NCBI RefSeq assembly: GCF_015704895.1
Contig: NZ_JADQWB010000002.1
Coordinates: 496,001-560,000, forward strand
Source of the DNA: Agrobacterium leguminum
GTDB taxonomy: Bacteria > Pseudomonadota > Alphaproteobacteria > Rhizobiales > Rhizobiaceae
Length of the DNA: 64,000 nt
Reading direction: 5' to 3'
The number at the start of each line of letters is the position of its first letter. Within the stretch, counting starts at the first letter, position 1. The notes under the pieces are model-generated. The model did no database searches and was not told where the DNA came from. It was given only the letters and a program-made list of their open reading frames with translations. Position numbers and translations under genes: made by a program. Positions 29,214-37,933 of this stretch are shown in pieces.

Positions 29214-29360
29214 CGATTCCTCCCGGATGAAAATGTTCGCCACTTCAGCCGCGCATGCTCCTCCATGGCGACCGGGGTGAGATATTTGCGATCCGGGATC
29301 GCCGTTCAGCAATGGCGGTCTTGTCGTGAGGTGCGCTTTTATTGCTGTCCCTGAACGGCA

Positions 29361-29412
29361 ATGGGTGGATTTCTACCCATAGGGGCTCATCCATGGGTGG
29401 AAATCCACCCAT
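29361..29412. promoter_or_regulatory. Pair of 20-bp palindromes upstream of tctC, likely operator or enhancer sites
   Basis: ATGGGTGGAAATCCACCCAT (29393-29412) is a perfect palindrome. ATGGGTGGATTTCTACCCAT (29361-29380) is the same site with one mismatched pair. Their centres are 32 bases apart, three helical turns, so both present the same DNA face. They occupy the gap between the response-regulator stop (the last base overlaps the stop codon) and tctC. This is the geometry of upstream activator sites for an NtrC-family dimer. I could not find a matching GG-N10-GC sigma-54 promoter between the sites and tctC. Confidence 0.75.
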
Positions 29413-30758
29413 CAGACCTCGGTCATGTGCCGCTGCAGCCCGTATTTCTGCATTTTTTCGTAGAGCGTTTTGCGCGAAATGCCGAGATTCTCATAGACGG
29501 ACTTCAGATTTCCGCCATGTGCGGCGATTGCATGTGCGATCAGGCTTTTTTCGTAAGCCGCGACCCGTGCGGAAAGGGCCGCTTTTCCGTCACCCTGAAA
29601 CGGCAGCGAGGCTTCGGAAACATCGCTTTCCAGACCGAGAACGAAGCGGTCTGCGGCATTGCGCAATTCACGAACATTGCCCGGCCATTCACGCAGGGAG
29701 ACGGCCGAAAGCAGACTTTGCGGCACGTCAGTGTCTTCCCGCCCGTAACGGGCAGCGGCTTCCCGCACGAGGTGCAGGAAAAGTAGCGGTATATCTGCGC
29801 TGCGCTGCGAGAGCGATGGTACGAGAAGTGTCGCCACGTTGAGCCGATAAAGAAGATCGGCGCGGAACCGGCCAGCCGCGACTTCCTGTTCCAGATCGAC
29901 CTTGCTGGTGGCGATGAAACGGACATCGAGTTCGACCGTTTCATTCGAGCCGAGACGGGTAATCACCCGTTCCTGCAAGACACGCAGGAAGCGGCCCTGC
30001 AATTCGAAGGGCATGGAGCCGATCTCATCCAGCAATATGGTGCCGCCGCGAGCATGTTCGAACTTGCCGTAGCGCGGGCGCAGCGCTCCGGGGAAGGCAC
30101 CTGCCTCATGACCGAACAATTCGCTTTCGATCAAAGTCTGGGGAAGGGCGGCGCAATTGATCGCCACGAAGGGCCGGTTGGCTCTGGCGCTGATATCGTG
30201 CAGAGCCCGCGCCACGACCTCCTTGCCGGCGCCCGTGTCACCGACGATCAGCGTATCGGCGTCCGTCGCGCCGATGGCGCGGATACGATACCGCAGATCG
30301 ACCATGATCTGGGTTCTGCCGGGCAGACGCGTTTCGAGATCGTCATGCTTGCCCGCCACCGCCTTGAGGCGGCGGTTTTCCAGTACCAGCGCCCGCCGAT
30401 CATTCGCCCTTTTGATGATACCGGCGAGATATTGCGGCGTGAACGGCTTTTCGATGAAATCATACGCGCCGTTGCGCATGGCGTTGACCGCGAGCTGCAC
30501 ATCGCCGTGGCCCGTCATCAGGATGACAGGTATTTCAGGATCGAGCTCCCGCACCTTCTGCAGCAGCGTCATGCCATCCATGCCGGGCATCCTGATATCG
30601 CTGACCACGACGCCGTCGAAGCTGTAGCCGATGAGTTCGAGCGCATGTTCTGCGCTTGCGAGCATGGTGACGGCAAAACCGGAAAGCTCCAGCGCCTGCG
30701 CGGTGGAAAAGCGCAATTCTTCCTCGTCATCGATCAACAGAACCCGCGACATGGTCAT
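29412..30758 (-). CDS. NtrC/DctD-family response regulator (probable regulator of tct)
   Basis: A 448-aa three-domain regulator: receiver (residues 5-120, phospho-acceptor Asp54 in VVSDIRMPG, Lys in IEKPF), AAA+ domain (Walker A GDTGAGKE, Walker B GGTILLDEIGSM, arginine-finger region RFRADLLYRLNV) and a C-terminal Fis-type HTH (GNLKSVYENLGISRKTLYEKM). The sigma-54 contact loop reads GAFPGA instead of GAFTGA; the Thr is normally important for engaging sigma-54. Its start overlaps the sensor-kinase stop (ATGA). Together with the kinase it resembles the DctBD pair and very probably controls the adjacent tctCBA. Confidence 0.92.
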   Translation of the reverse strand: MTMSRVLLIDDEEELRFSTAQALELSGFAVTMLASAEHALELIGYSFDGVVVSDIRMPGMDGMTLLQKVRELDPEIPVILMTGHGDVQLAVNAMRNGAYDFIEKPFTPQYLAGIIKRANDRRALVLENRRLKAVAGKHDDLETRLPGRTQIMVDLRYRIRAIGATDADTLIVGDTGAGKEVVARALHDISARANRPFVAINCAALPQTLIESELFGHEAGAFPGALRPRYGKFEHARGGTILLDEIGSMPFELQGRFLRVLQERVITRLGSNETVELDVRFIATSKVDLEQEVAAGRFRADLLYRLNVATLLVPSLSQRSADIPLLFLHLVREAAARYGREDTDVPQSLLSAVSLREWPGNVRELRNAADRFVLGLESDVSEASLPFQGDGKAALSARVAAYEKSLIAHAIAAHGGNLKSVYENLGISRKTLYEKMQKYGLQRHMTEV

Positions 30759-32581
30759 TCCGCAGCAGCCTCCACGCGCCAGGCGGCGGCCGGCAATTCG
30801 ATATCGAACTCAGCCCCGCCCTCGTCATGGTTTCTGACACGGAGCTGGCCGCCAAAATCCTTGATGATGTTATAGGAGATGGACAGGCCAAGACCGAGGC
30901 CGCGTCCCACGCCCTTGGTGGTGAAGAAAGGATCGAAAATGCGTTCTGAAATCGCCGCCGGCACACCCGGACCGCGATCACGAATGAAAATCGACACCGA
31001 CTGGCCATGCTGCACAGCACGCAGCGCAATGCGGCGATCCTCCCGCCCCTCCACCGCATCGGCAGCATTTGAGATGATGTTGACGAGCACCTGCTGCAGC
31101 CGCACCGGGCCGGCCTTCACGGCAAGCGGCACCCGGCCGAGATCCACATCCAGCACCGCATCGGCGGCCTTCAGCCGCGCACCGACGATTTCAAGCGTAT
31201 CGCGAAGGACGGCTTCCAGACTTACTGCGGCCATTTTTTCATTGGGCTTGCGGGCGAAATTCCTGAGATGCTTGCTGATGGAGGCCATACGGTCGATAAG
31301 GCCCGAAATGCGCCTGAGGTTTTCCGTCACCTCCTCCAGCCGTCCCCGCTCCACGAGAAGCGAGGCGTTTTCGGCGTAGTTCTTGGCGGCTGCGAGCGGC
31401 TGGTTGAACTCATGCGACAACGCCGCCGACATCTGCCCGAGCGCTGCTAGCTTGCCCGCCTGCACCAGATCGTTCTGCATCTTGCGCAATTGTTTTTCCG
31501 TCTGGCGGCGTTCGGCGATTTCGTGCTCGATCTCCTGATTGACCCGCGCCAGATCGGCCGTGCGTTCCTCCACCCGGCGTTCCAGCTCCGCCTGCGCCTC
31601 CGCCTGATGGGTCAGCCGTTCCCGCAGGCGACGACGCCTTTGCAGCATGGCGGCGATGAGGGCGGCCGCCAGGCAGAGGCAGAGGATGATGGCTATCATC
31701 GCCGTCTTCACCTGCGTTCGGAGCGAACCCGTGTCCATCAGCACGCTGACTGTCCAGCCCGCGTCCGGCATCGGCTGCGACAGGACCATATATTCCCTTT
31801 CACCGTCATCCTGGCTGATGGTCATCAGCTGATGCGAACCGAAATTGCCGTTTTTCAGGGGCAATTCCTTAAGGGTGGCATTGGCGTAGCGGCGGGAAGC
31901 CTCGGTTCGCGCCAGCCTTTCGGGTGTCAGCGGCATCAGGCCGGAATAAAGCCATTGCGGCGTTCCGGTCATGAAGATGATGCCTTCCGGGTCCGATACC
32001 AGAATTCGGTTCTCACCATCGCCGAATGACGCCTCTATGCCTTCAATATCGACCTTGAAGACGATGACACCCTTGATCTCCTCGTTGAAGAGAATGGGCG
32101 CTGAAAAATAATAGCCACGCTTGTGGGAGGTGGTGCCAAGCGCGAAGAAGCGTGACTGGAAGCCTTTGGCGGCATCCTGAAAATAGGGACGGTAGCTGAA
32201 ATTCTCACCGACGAAACTTGTCGGACCATCATAGTTGCTGGCGGCGATCGTCTCCCCATCCAGCGTGATGATGTAGATATCGGAGGATTCCAGCAGGGTG
32301 TTGATGGATTTGAGGTAGATATTGGCGCGCTGGCGCAGTTCGGCATCCTTGGGATGTGCGACCAGTTCCTCAATGTCGTCATGATCGGCAATCAGGGCCG
32401 GCAGCGGCTCGTAACGGTTCAAAAGCCCGCCGAGCGCAGAGACGGCCAGCCGCAGCGTCGTGCGGCCCTGCTCGGACATTTCGCCGAAATAGCTTTCCGC
32501 TATGATGCCGCCACCTCTCGTCACGGCGCCATAACCGAGGCCGAGGCTGAGAAGCATCAATAAAATCCAGCGATATTTCAC
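30755..32581 (-). CDS. DctB-type sensor histidine kinase
   Basis: A 608-aa membrane kinase. TM1 (about residues 5-25) is followed by a large periplasmic double-CACHE-like sensor domain (SALGGLLNRYEPLPALIADHD, GLMPLTPERLARTEASRRYA), TM2 near residue 285, a coiled coil, and the kinase core. His390 in ALSHEFNQPLAAAKN is the phosphorylation site; NIISNAADAVEG, RDRGPGV and GRGLGLGLSISYNI form the ATP lid. GTG at 32581 is preceded by AGGAGGGGAG; the longer frame is upstream of the natural membrane segment. It probably senses the substrate of the linked Tct transporter. Confidence 0.92.
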   Translation of the reverse strand: MKYRWILLMLLSLGLGYGAVTRGGGIIAESYFGEMSEQGRTTLRLAVSALGGLLNRYEPLPALIADHDDIEELVAHPKDAELRQRANIYLKSINTLLESSDIYIITLDGETIAASNYDGPTSFVGENFSYRPYFQDAAKGFQSRFFALGTTSHKRGYYFSAPILFNEEIKGVIVFKVDIEGIEASFGDGENRILVSDPEGIIFMTGTPQWLYSGLMPLTPERLARTEASRRYANATLKELPLKNGNFGSHQLMTISQDDGEREYMVLSQPMPDAGWTVSVLMDTGSLRTQVKTAMIAIILCLCLAAALIAAMLQRRRRLRERLTHQAEAQAELERRVEERTADLARVNQEIEHEIAERRQTEKQLRKMQNDLVQAGKLAALGQMSAALSHEFNQPLAAAKNYAENASLLVERGRLEEVTENLRRISGLIDRMASISKHLRNFARKPNEKMAAVSLEAVLRDTLEIVGARLKAADAVLDVDLGRVPLAVKAGPVRLQQVLVNIISNAADAVEGREDRRIALRAVQHGQSVSIFIRDRGPGVPAAISERIFDPFFTTKGVGRGLGLGLSISYNIIKDFGGQLRVRNHDEGGAEFDIELPAAAWRVEAAAE

Positions 32582-32693
32582 CGAAGCTCCCCTCCTGTTG
32601 CAGGCATCGAAACCTGCTCTCCCTGAAAGAGTGTAGGAGGAGTGGCCGAATTTTCCAAGTGAGCGGAAAAGGCAGGTGGACGGTCCCGAAAAC

Positions 32694-32722
32694 AAAAAAC
32701 CGGCCACGAGGACCGGTTTTTT
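32694..32722 (-). terminator. Terminator after rpmF, symmetric
   Basis: AAAAAACCGG (32694-32703) pairs with CCGGTTTTTT (32713-32722), with CC/GG inside, giving T-runs on both strands. It lies just after the rpmF stop on the minus strand and could work in both directions. Confidence 0.85.
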
Positions 32723-32744
32723 GCAAAGATGATTTCAGAAAAGC

Positions 32745-32930
32745 TTATGCGCTTTCCTTCGGCGTCAGAACCTGACGGCCGCGATACATACCGGTCTTCA
32801 GATCGATATGGTGCGGACGGCGCAGTTCGCCGGAGTTCTTGTCTTCAACATAGGTCGCAGACTTGAGACCGTCAGCCGAGCGGCGCATACCGCGCTTGGA
32901 CGGGCTTGTTTTTCTTTTTGGTACAGCCAT
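32745..32930 (-). CDS. rpmF: 50S ribosomal protein L32
   Basis: A 61-aa ribosomal protein beginning [20 protein letters not shown], the universal L32 start. As in other alphaproteobacteria the zinc cysteines found in some L32 proteins are absent. ATG at 32930 is chosen; an upstream in-frame extension is not part of the family. It is monocistronic here with its own terminator. Confidence 0.97.
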   Translation of the reverse strand: MAVPKRKTSPSKRGMRRSADGLKSATYVEDKNSGELRRPHHIDLKTGMYRGRQVLTPKESA

Positions 32931-33122
32931 TTTTGTTACTCCACTTAAGCGGCGAAACAACGGAACCGGCCAGAACCAAAGGCCGAATGTCGGATGTCTC
33001 GATATCGGAAATTTGGCGCGCTTATACATGCCCAAACGGGCTTTGACCAGCCCTGACGCACATTTTTTCCGATTCAACGGAATCAGCGTGGCAAGCGATC
33101 CTCAGGCATCACACATCATGCC

Positions 33123-33842
33123 TCACGGCTTATCGAAAACGACAAGCTCCTTGAAGTGGTTCATGTCCTTAAATTCACAGAAAGCTGGCGGCCGCATCTC
33201 TATGACCGGCGCTGCGGCGCGCAGCTTTTCCAGTTCCTCGTCGAGCATCGCCTGCCAGCGCGGCAGGCACTCCGGCTCGAACCAGCGAATGATGTAGGAC
33301 AGGGTGATGTGAAATTCGTAAGTGTCATGATCAGGATGTCGGTAGCCGAAGAAATCGGCGAATGTATCCCGCCAGAGAGCCACGATCTGATCGTCCTCGG
33401 CGGTTGCGCCCTTCATCACCAGTCCCACCGGGCGCAGGCCCGTAACCTCCATGTTGAAGGCCGGCAAAGCCGGAAAGGCTGAAAAACGGTCGCGATAGTA
33501 GTCCGTCATCGCATCGACCGACGCATCGAGCGGCATTTCGCTCGGCCAATAGGGAAGCGTGCGCCGCAAATCGTTGACACCCTGGAATACCGTCATGTGC
33601 AGGCTGGGAATAGGGGTGAAGGCGAGCTGCGGCGCCTCGGCCATATCCAGAAAACGCTGGCGGGTCGCAATGATCGCCTTTTCAGTCTGCGATCCCTCGA
33701 CAAGATGGCAGACGACCGTGTTGCCCGAGTCGGGCAGAAACTCGCCATCCGCGTTGAAGCGGCTGCCGAGATGGCGCGGCGGCTGATCGTGGTTGGCGGC
33801 GGAAATATAGCCGAGATCTTTCGAGACGAGCGGGGCGTGCAT
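33123..33842 (-). CDS. DUF1868 / 2H phosphoesterase-like protein
   Basis: A 239-aa protein with two HxT motifs, SLHMTVF near residue 82 and EFHITLSY near residue 180, spaced as in the 2H phosphoesterase superfamily (2'-5' RNA ligases and cyclic phosphodiesterases). The remaining sequence resembles DUF1868. It may act on a cyclic phosphate or RNA end, but no substrate can be named. ATG at 33842 follows AAGGAG. It lies 75 bases after polA in the same direction. Confidence 0.8.
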   Translation of the reverse strand: MHAPLVSKDLGYISAANHDQPPRHLGSRFNADGEFLPDSGNTVVCHLVEGSQTEKAIIATRQRFLDMAEAPQLAFTPIPSLHMTVFQGVNDLRRTLPYWPSEMPLDASVDAMTDYYRDRFSAFPALPAFNMEVTGLRPVGLVMKGATAEDDQIVALWRDTFADFFGYRHPDHDTYEFHITLSYIIRWFEPECLPRWQAMLDEELEKLRAAAPVIEMRPPAFCEFKDMNHFKELVVFDKP

Positions 33843-33917
33843 GGGAAACTCCTTGTGAGACGTTTCCCCTAGTCCCCGCACGCGACAAAGCAATGACATC
33901 CGTCGGTCATTGACCGA

Positions 33918-36917
33918 TCAATGCGCCTCATCCCAATTGTCAGCGGCGCGCGCATCCACCTTGAGCGGCACCTTCATGGAAATCGCCGGCATGGCCGCGT
34001 TTTCCATAACAGAGACGACGACCGGCAAGGTCTTTTCGATTTCCGCCTCCTCGACTTCGAAGATGAGTTCGTCATGCACCTGCAAAAGCATGCGGGCGGA
34101 AAGCTTTTCCGCCTCCAGCGCAGGCTCGATACGAACCATGGCGCGGCGGATGATATCGGCGGCGGAGCCCTGGATCGGCGCGTTGATGGCCGCGCGTTCG
34201 TTGAAGGCTTTTACCGAAGGATTGGAAGAGCGGATTTCCGGATAATGCGCGCGGCGGCCGAAAATCGTTTCGACATAACCGTTTTCGCGGGCGAAGGCTT
34301 TGGTTGCCTCCATGTAGTCGCGAATGCCGGGAAAGCGCTCGAAATATTTCTTGATATAGTCGCCGGCTTCGGAGCGGGCGATGCCGAGCTGGTTGGCGAG
34401 ACCAAAGGCGGAAATGCCGTAGATAATGCCGAAGTTGATGGCCTTGGCGCGGCGGCGCACTTCCGACGGCATGCCTTCCACCGGCACACCGAACATTTCC
34501 GATGCCGTCATGGCGTGAATGTCGATGCCGTTTTCAAAGGCGTTGCGGAGCTGCGGAATATCGGCGACATGGGCCAGCACGCGCAGCTCGATCTGGCTGT
34601 AGTCGGCCGACAGAAGCTTGTGACCGGGTGTGGAGATGAAAGCCGTGCGAATTTTGCGGCCTTCGGCGGTGCGAACCGGGATGTTCTGAAGGTTCGGCTC
34701 CGAGGAGGACAGACGCCCCGTGGTGGTGGAGGCGAGCGCATAGGACGTATGCACCCGTTTCGTCTCGGGATGGATATATCCGGGCAGTGCATCCGTATAG
34801 GTCGATTTCAGCTTCGTCAGCTGCCGCCAGTCGACGATCTTGCGCGGCAGTTCGGCGCCTTCCGCCGCGAGATCTTCGAGAACCTGCGCCGAAGTCGACC
34901 ATTGCCCGGTCTTGGTTTTGGAGCCGCCCGGCAGGCCCATCTTGCCAAACAGAATATCGCCGAGCTGCTTTGGCGAGCCGATGTTGAAGCGCTCACCCGC
35001 TAGCTCGTAGATTTCCTCTTCGAAGGACGCGGCCTTCTGGGCGAGTTCGCCGGAAAGACGCGAGAGAATCTGCCGGTCGACGGTGATGCCGCGCTCTTCC
35101 ATATGCGCCAGAACCGGCACGAGGGGACGCTCCAGCCGCTCATAAACCTTGGTCAGCCGTTCCGAGACAAGCCTCGGCTTCAGCGCCATCCAGAGCCGCA
35201 GGGTGACATCGGCATCTTCCGCAGCATAAGCGGTCGCCTTGTCTATATCGACAAAATCGAAGGTGACGCTCGACTTGCCCGATCCCGCCACGTCCTTATA
35301 GGCGATCGGCGTGTGGCCGAGCCAGCGTTCGGACAGGGAATCCATGCCATGCGTTGCCTTGCCGGCCTCAAGGACATAAGAAATCAGCATCGTGTCGTCG
35401 AAGCTCTGCATGACGACGCCGTGGCGTTTCATCAGCAGATAATCATATTTCAGGTTTTGCGCGACCTTCAGAACGGCTTCGTCCTCAAGGAGGTCCTTCA
35501 GACGCGCCAGCGCCTCGGCAAAGGGCACCTGCCCTTCGGCCAGTTTGATGCCATCGCTGAAGAGATCGCCGCCGGAACCGGTCTTGTGCGTCAAGGGAAC
35601 ATAAGCGGCCCGGATATCGGTGCCCGTGGCATCCTTGCCATTATCGGCAATGGCCAGAGAAAAACCGACAAGTTCCGCCTGCATCGGGTCGAGCGAGGTC
35701 GTTTCCGTATCGAAGGCGACGATGCCTGTCTCCCGGGCCGCCGCGATCCAGCGGTCGAGCGTCGCAAGGTCCCTGATCGTCAGATAGGCGGTCGTATCGA
35801 TCTTGGCGGCGGAAAAAAGCGCCTGTCGCGCTGTGGCGAGATCAGCGGGCGCGCTGCCCTCCCCCGTTACTTTCCTTGCCGGCGCGGCAGGCGAAGCCGC
35901 AGCGCCCGTCGCATCAGCGGCCACTTCGCCAGCCTTCACGGCAGCGGCCGGCGCATCGAGATCGGGACCATGGGCATCGGCACCCCATTGCACCGGCACA
36001 TTGGCAGGGTCGATGGCGGAAGCGTCGGTTTCGGTTGCCTCGGCAACCCGGCGTGTCAGCGTCGTGAACTCCATCGCCTTCAGGAAGGCGATCAGTTTCG
36101 GGCCGTTCTGCGGTTCGAGCACCAGCGCTTCGAGAGACTGATCCAGCGGCACATCGGTTCTGAGCGCCACGAGCTGCCTGGAAAGGCGGGCAAGCTCCGC
36201 ATTGGCGATGATATTTTCCCGGCGCTTCTGCTGCTTGATTTCGCCCGCCCGCGCCAGCAGCGTATCGAGATCGCCGTATTCCTCCAGCAATTGCGCCGCC
36301 GTCTTCGGGCCGATACCGGGAATGCCGGGCACATTATCGGTCGAGTCGCCGGTCATCGCCTGCAGGTCGATCATCTTTTCAGGGCCTACGCCCCACTTTT
36401 CGACAACATCCGGAATGCCGATCTGCTTGTCCTTCATGGCGTCGTACATGTGTACATTGGCCGTAACGAGCTGCATCAGATCCTTATCGGAAGAGATGAT
36501 GGTGACATCGGCGCCGATCGCCTCGGCCTGCCGGGCATAGGTGGCGATGATATCGTCCGCCTCGAAGCCTTCCGTCTCGATGCAGGGAAGGTTGAAGGCG
36601 CGCGTCGCTTCACGGATCAGGCCGAATTGCGGCACCAGATCTTCTGGCGGCGCGGTGCGGTTGGCCTTGTAGAGATCATAAAGCTCGTTGCGGAAGGTCT
36701 TCGACGAATAGTCGAAAATCACCGCAAAATGGGTCGGCGTCACGCCGACATCGGTATTGCGCGCATCCTTCAGCAGCTTCCACAACATGTTGCAGAAGCC
36801 GGAGACGGCGTTGACCGGCAGCCCGTCCGACTTGCGGTTCAGCGGCGGGATTGCATGGAAGGCCCGGAAAATGAAACCGGAACCGTCAACGAGGAAGAGA
36901 TGATCGCCTTTTTTCAT
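33918..36917 (-). CDS. polA: DNA polymerase I
   Basis: A 999-aa three-domain polymerase for Okazaki fragment and repair synthesis. The 5' nuclease domain (1-300) begins HLFLVDGSGFIFRAFHAIPP. The proofreading domain keeps its metal residues (FDTETTSLD near 430), so 3'-5' exonuclease should be active. Polymerase motifs are DYSQIELRVLAH (A), RRRAKAINFGIIYGIS (B) and LLQVHDELIFEV (C). An Ala/Pro-rich linker of about 60 residues between the nuclease and proofreading parts (AAAVKAGEVAADATGAAAS) is longer than in E. coli. ATG at 36917 is chosen; ATG 36926 is possible. Confidence 0.97.
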   Translation of the reverse strand: MKKGDHLFLVDGSGFIFRAFHAIPPLNRKSDGLPVNAVSGFCNMLWKLLKDARNTDVGVTPTHFAVIFDYSSKTFRNELYDLYKANRTAPPEDLVPQFGLIREATRAFNLPCIETEGFEADDIIATYARQAEAIGADVTIISSDKDLMQLVTANVHMYDAMKDKQIGIPDVVEKWGVGPEKMIDLQAMTGDSTDNVPGIPGIGPKTAAQLLEEYGDLDTLLARAGEIKQQKRRENIIANAELARLSRQLVALRTDVPLDQSLEALVLEPQNGPKLIAFLKAMEFTTLTRRVAEATETDASAIDPANVPVQWGADAHGPDLDAPAAAVKAGEVAADATGAAASPAAPARKVTGEGSAPADLATARQALFSAAKIDTTAYLTIRDLATLDRWIAAARETGIVAFDTETTSLDPMQAELVGFSLAIADNGKDATGTDIRAAYVPLTHKTGSGGDLFSDGIKLAEGQVPFAEALARLKDLLEDEAVLKVAQNLKYDYLLMKRHGVVMQSFDDTMLISYVLEAGKATHGMDSLSERWLGHTPIAYKDVAGSGKSSVTFDFVDIDKATAYAAEDADVTLRLWMALKPRLVSERLTKVYERLERPLVPVLAHMEERGITVDRQILSRLSGELAQKAASFEEEIYELAGERFNIGSPKQLGDILFGKMGLPGGSKTKTGQWSTSAQVLEDLAAEGAELPRKIVDWRQLTKLKSTYTDALPGYIHPETKRVHTSYALASTTTGRLSSSEPNLQNIPVRTAEGRKIRTAFISTPGHKLLSADYSQIELRVLAHVADIPQLRNAFENGIDIHAMTASEMFGVPVEGMPSEVRRRAKAINFGIIYGISAFGLANQLGIARSEAGDYIKKYFERFPGIRDYMEATKAFARENGYVETIFGRRAHYPEIRSSNPSVKAFNERAAINAPIQGSAADIIRRAMVRIEPALEAEKLSARMLLQVHDELIFEVEEAEIEKTLPVVVSVMENAAMPAISMKVPLKVDARAADNWDEAH

Positions 36918-37088
36918 GGGTAGCATGGATAGCGCGGGGCTGTTTTGACGTCTACCGAAACTTCGCACAACGCACCGCAAAGAGCGGGGAATGAGGCCGC
37001 ACCACAGGCCCGCAAAATTCACCTGAACGTTACCGATTTGTAATCCGCCCTTCCCTTGAAAAGCCGCATTTGCAGACACATTTCATAA

Positions 37089-37235
37089 GGGACGGCGCCT
37101 GATCACGCCGTAGTCTGATAGCTGGCTCGTCCCCCGCCGCGTCAGACCGGACAAAGGCCTTTCCCCCTCTCCGGGCCTTTGTCCTCCAATATGACCGCCA
37201 TGGCCGACCCCTCCCGGCCATGGCGGTTTTATTTT
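37089..37235 (+). ncRNA. Three-hairpin small RNA between polA and marR, alpha-r7 (Smr7C)-like
   Basis: About 147 bases with three successive stems. The first is GGGACG with CGTCCC (37089-37094, 37128-37133). The second is GGACAAAGGCC with GGCCTTTGTCC (37149-37159, 37174-37184). The third is ACCGCCATGGCC with GGCCATGGCGGT (37194-37205, 37216-37227), followed by TTTTATTTT, a textbook terminator. Loops 2 and 3 expose C-rich CCCCCUCU and CCCCUCCC, which could pair with Shine-Dalgarno sequences. CTTGAA at 37055-37060 is a candidate -35 whose spacing predicts a start at about 37089. No coding sequence is evident. Size and the polA/marR neighbourhood agree with what I recall of the rhizobial alpha-r7 family; that assignment is from memory. 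Confidence 0.72.
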
Positions 37236-37332
37236 ATGCGCCGTTTCGGACTGGCTTAAACATATCATGCGATATATATCGCGCTATCGAATTGCCGGGC
37301 TGAGCCGGCCGTGATGCTTTATGGGCGGAAAA

Positions 37333-37767
37333 ATGGGTTTTTCCCGGGACGAATCGGCAATCTATCTCGCTTCGAAAATGGCGCGGGAATTCACCATGGC
37401 GCTGCAGAAAAGAGCCGCCGCCCTGGGTTTCTCACCCGGACAATTCCCCATCCTCATCGAGCTCTGGCATGAGGACGGCCTGACCCAGAGACAATTGCTC
37501 GATAGAATCGATGTCGAACAGGCGACGCTCGCCAATACGCTCTCGCGCATGGAACGCGACGGGCTGATCGTCCGCAAATCCCATCCAAGCGACCGCCGCG
37601 CCCAGATCATCGAACTGACCCAGCGCGGCAGGGATCTGGAAGCCAACGCCATTGCCGCCTCCGAAGCCACCGAAGACGCGCTGCTCAAGGATTTCCGGCG
37701 TTTCGAGAGACAGCTTCTGCTGGAATATATGCGCCGGGCGATCGAAAGCGCCAAAAAAGCGAAATAG
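37333..37767 (+). CDS. MarR family transcriptional regulator
   Basis: A 144-aa winged-helix repressor-type protein. The DNA-binding core (about residues 50-100) shows LTQRQLLDRIDVEQATLANTLSRMERDGLIVRKSHPSDRR, with the wing ending in RRAQIIELT. Helices at both ends mediate dimerisation. ATG at 37333 with GCGGA upstream is preferred; ATG 37321 adds four residues. No ligand or operon partner is visible. The gene follows the small RNA terminator by about 100 bases. Confidence 0.9.
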   Translation: MGFSRDESAIYLASKMAREFTMALQKRAAALGFSPGQFPILIELWHEDGLTQRQLLDRIDVEQATLANTLSRMERDGLIVRKSHPSDRRAQIIELTQRGRDLEANAIAASEATEDALLKDFRRFERQLLLEYMRRAIESAKKAK

Positions 37768-37811
37768 CATTTACAGCCCGAAACCGCTTCGCACTTTCTC
37801 TGAACTGCTCT
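37766..37811. repeat. RIME-like intergenic repeat, degenerate copy
   Basis: GCATTT, AAACCGCTTCGCACTTT and CTGCTCT align with the cores at 7583-7688 and 63011-63069, but the outer arms are eroded. It starts at the marR stop codon. Confidence 0.45.
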
Positions 37812-37933
37812 ATCGTTCCGGCGGCCGCACGTTTGCCGATTCACGACGCGCCGGCCCCCTTGTTTCCCGCGATGCGCGATGCCCGGATGTTTCGTCTTAT
37901 CGCCGGGTCACGACAGACATGACAGGATCAGCG

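Noticed and set aside
29214..29360. Sigma-54 promoter for tctC
   Set aside because: No GG-N10-GC element with the TGGCAC/TTGC context was found between the palindromes and the tctC start; the closest matches have 12 or more bases between GG and GC.
35103..36923. A 606-codon plus-strand ORF opposite polA
   Set aside because: Long only because G+C-rich codons rarely give antisense stops; the product is Arg/His-rich with no family motif, while polA motifs are complete on the other strand.
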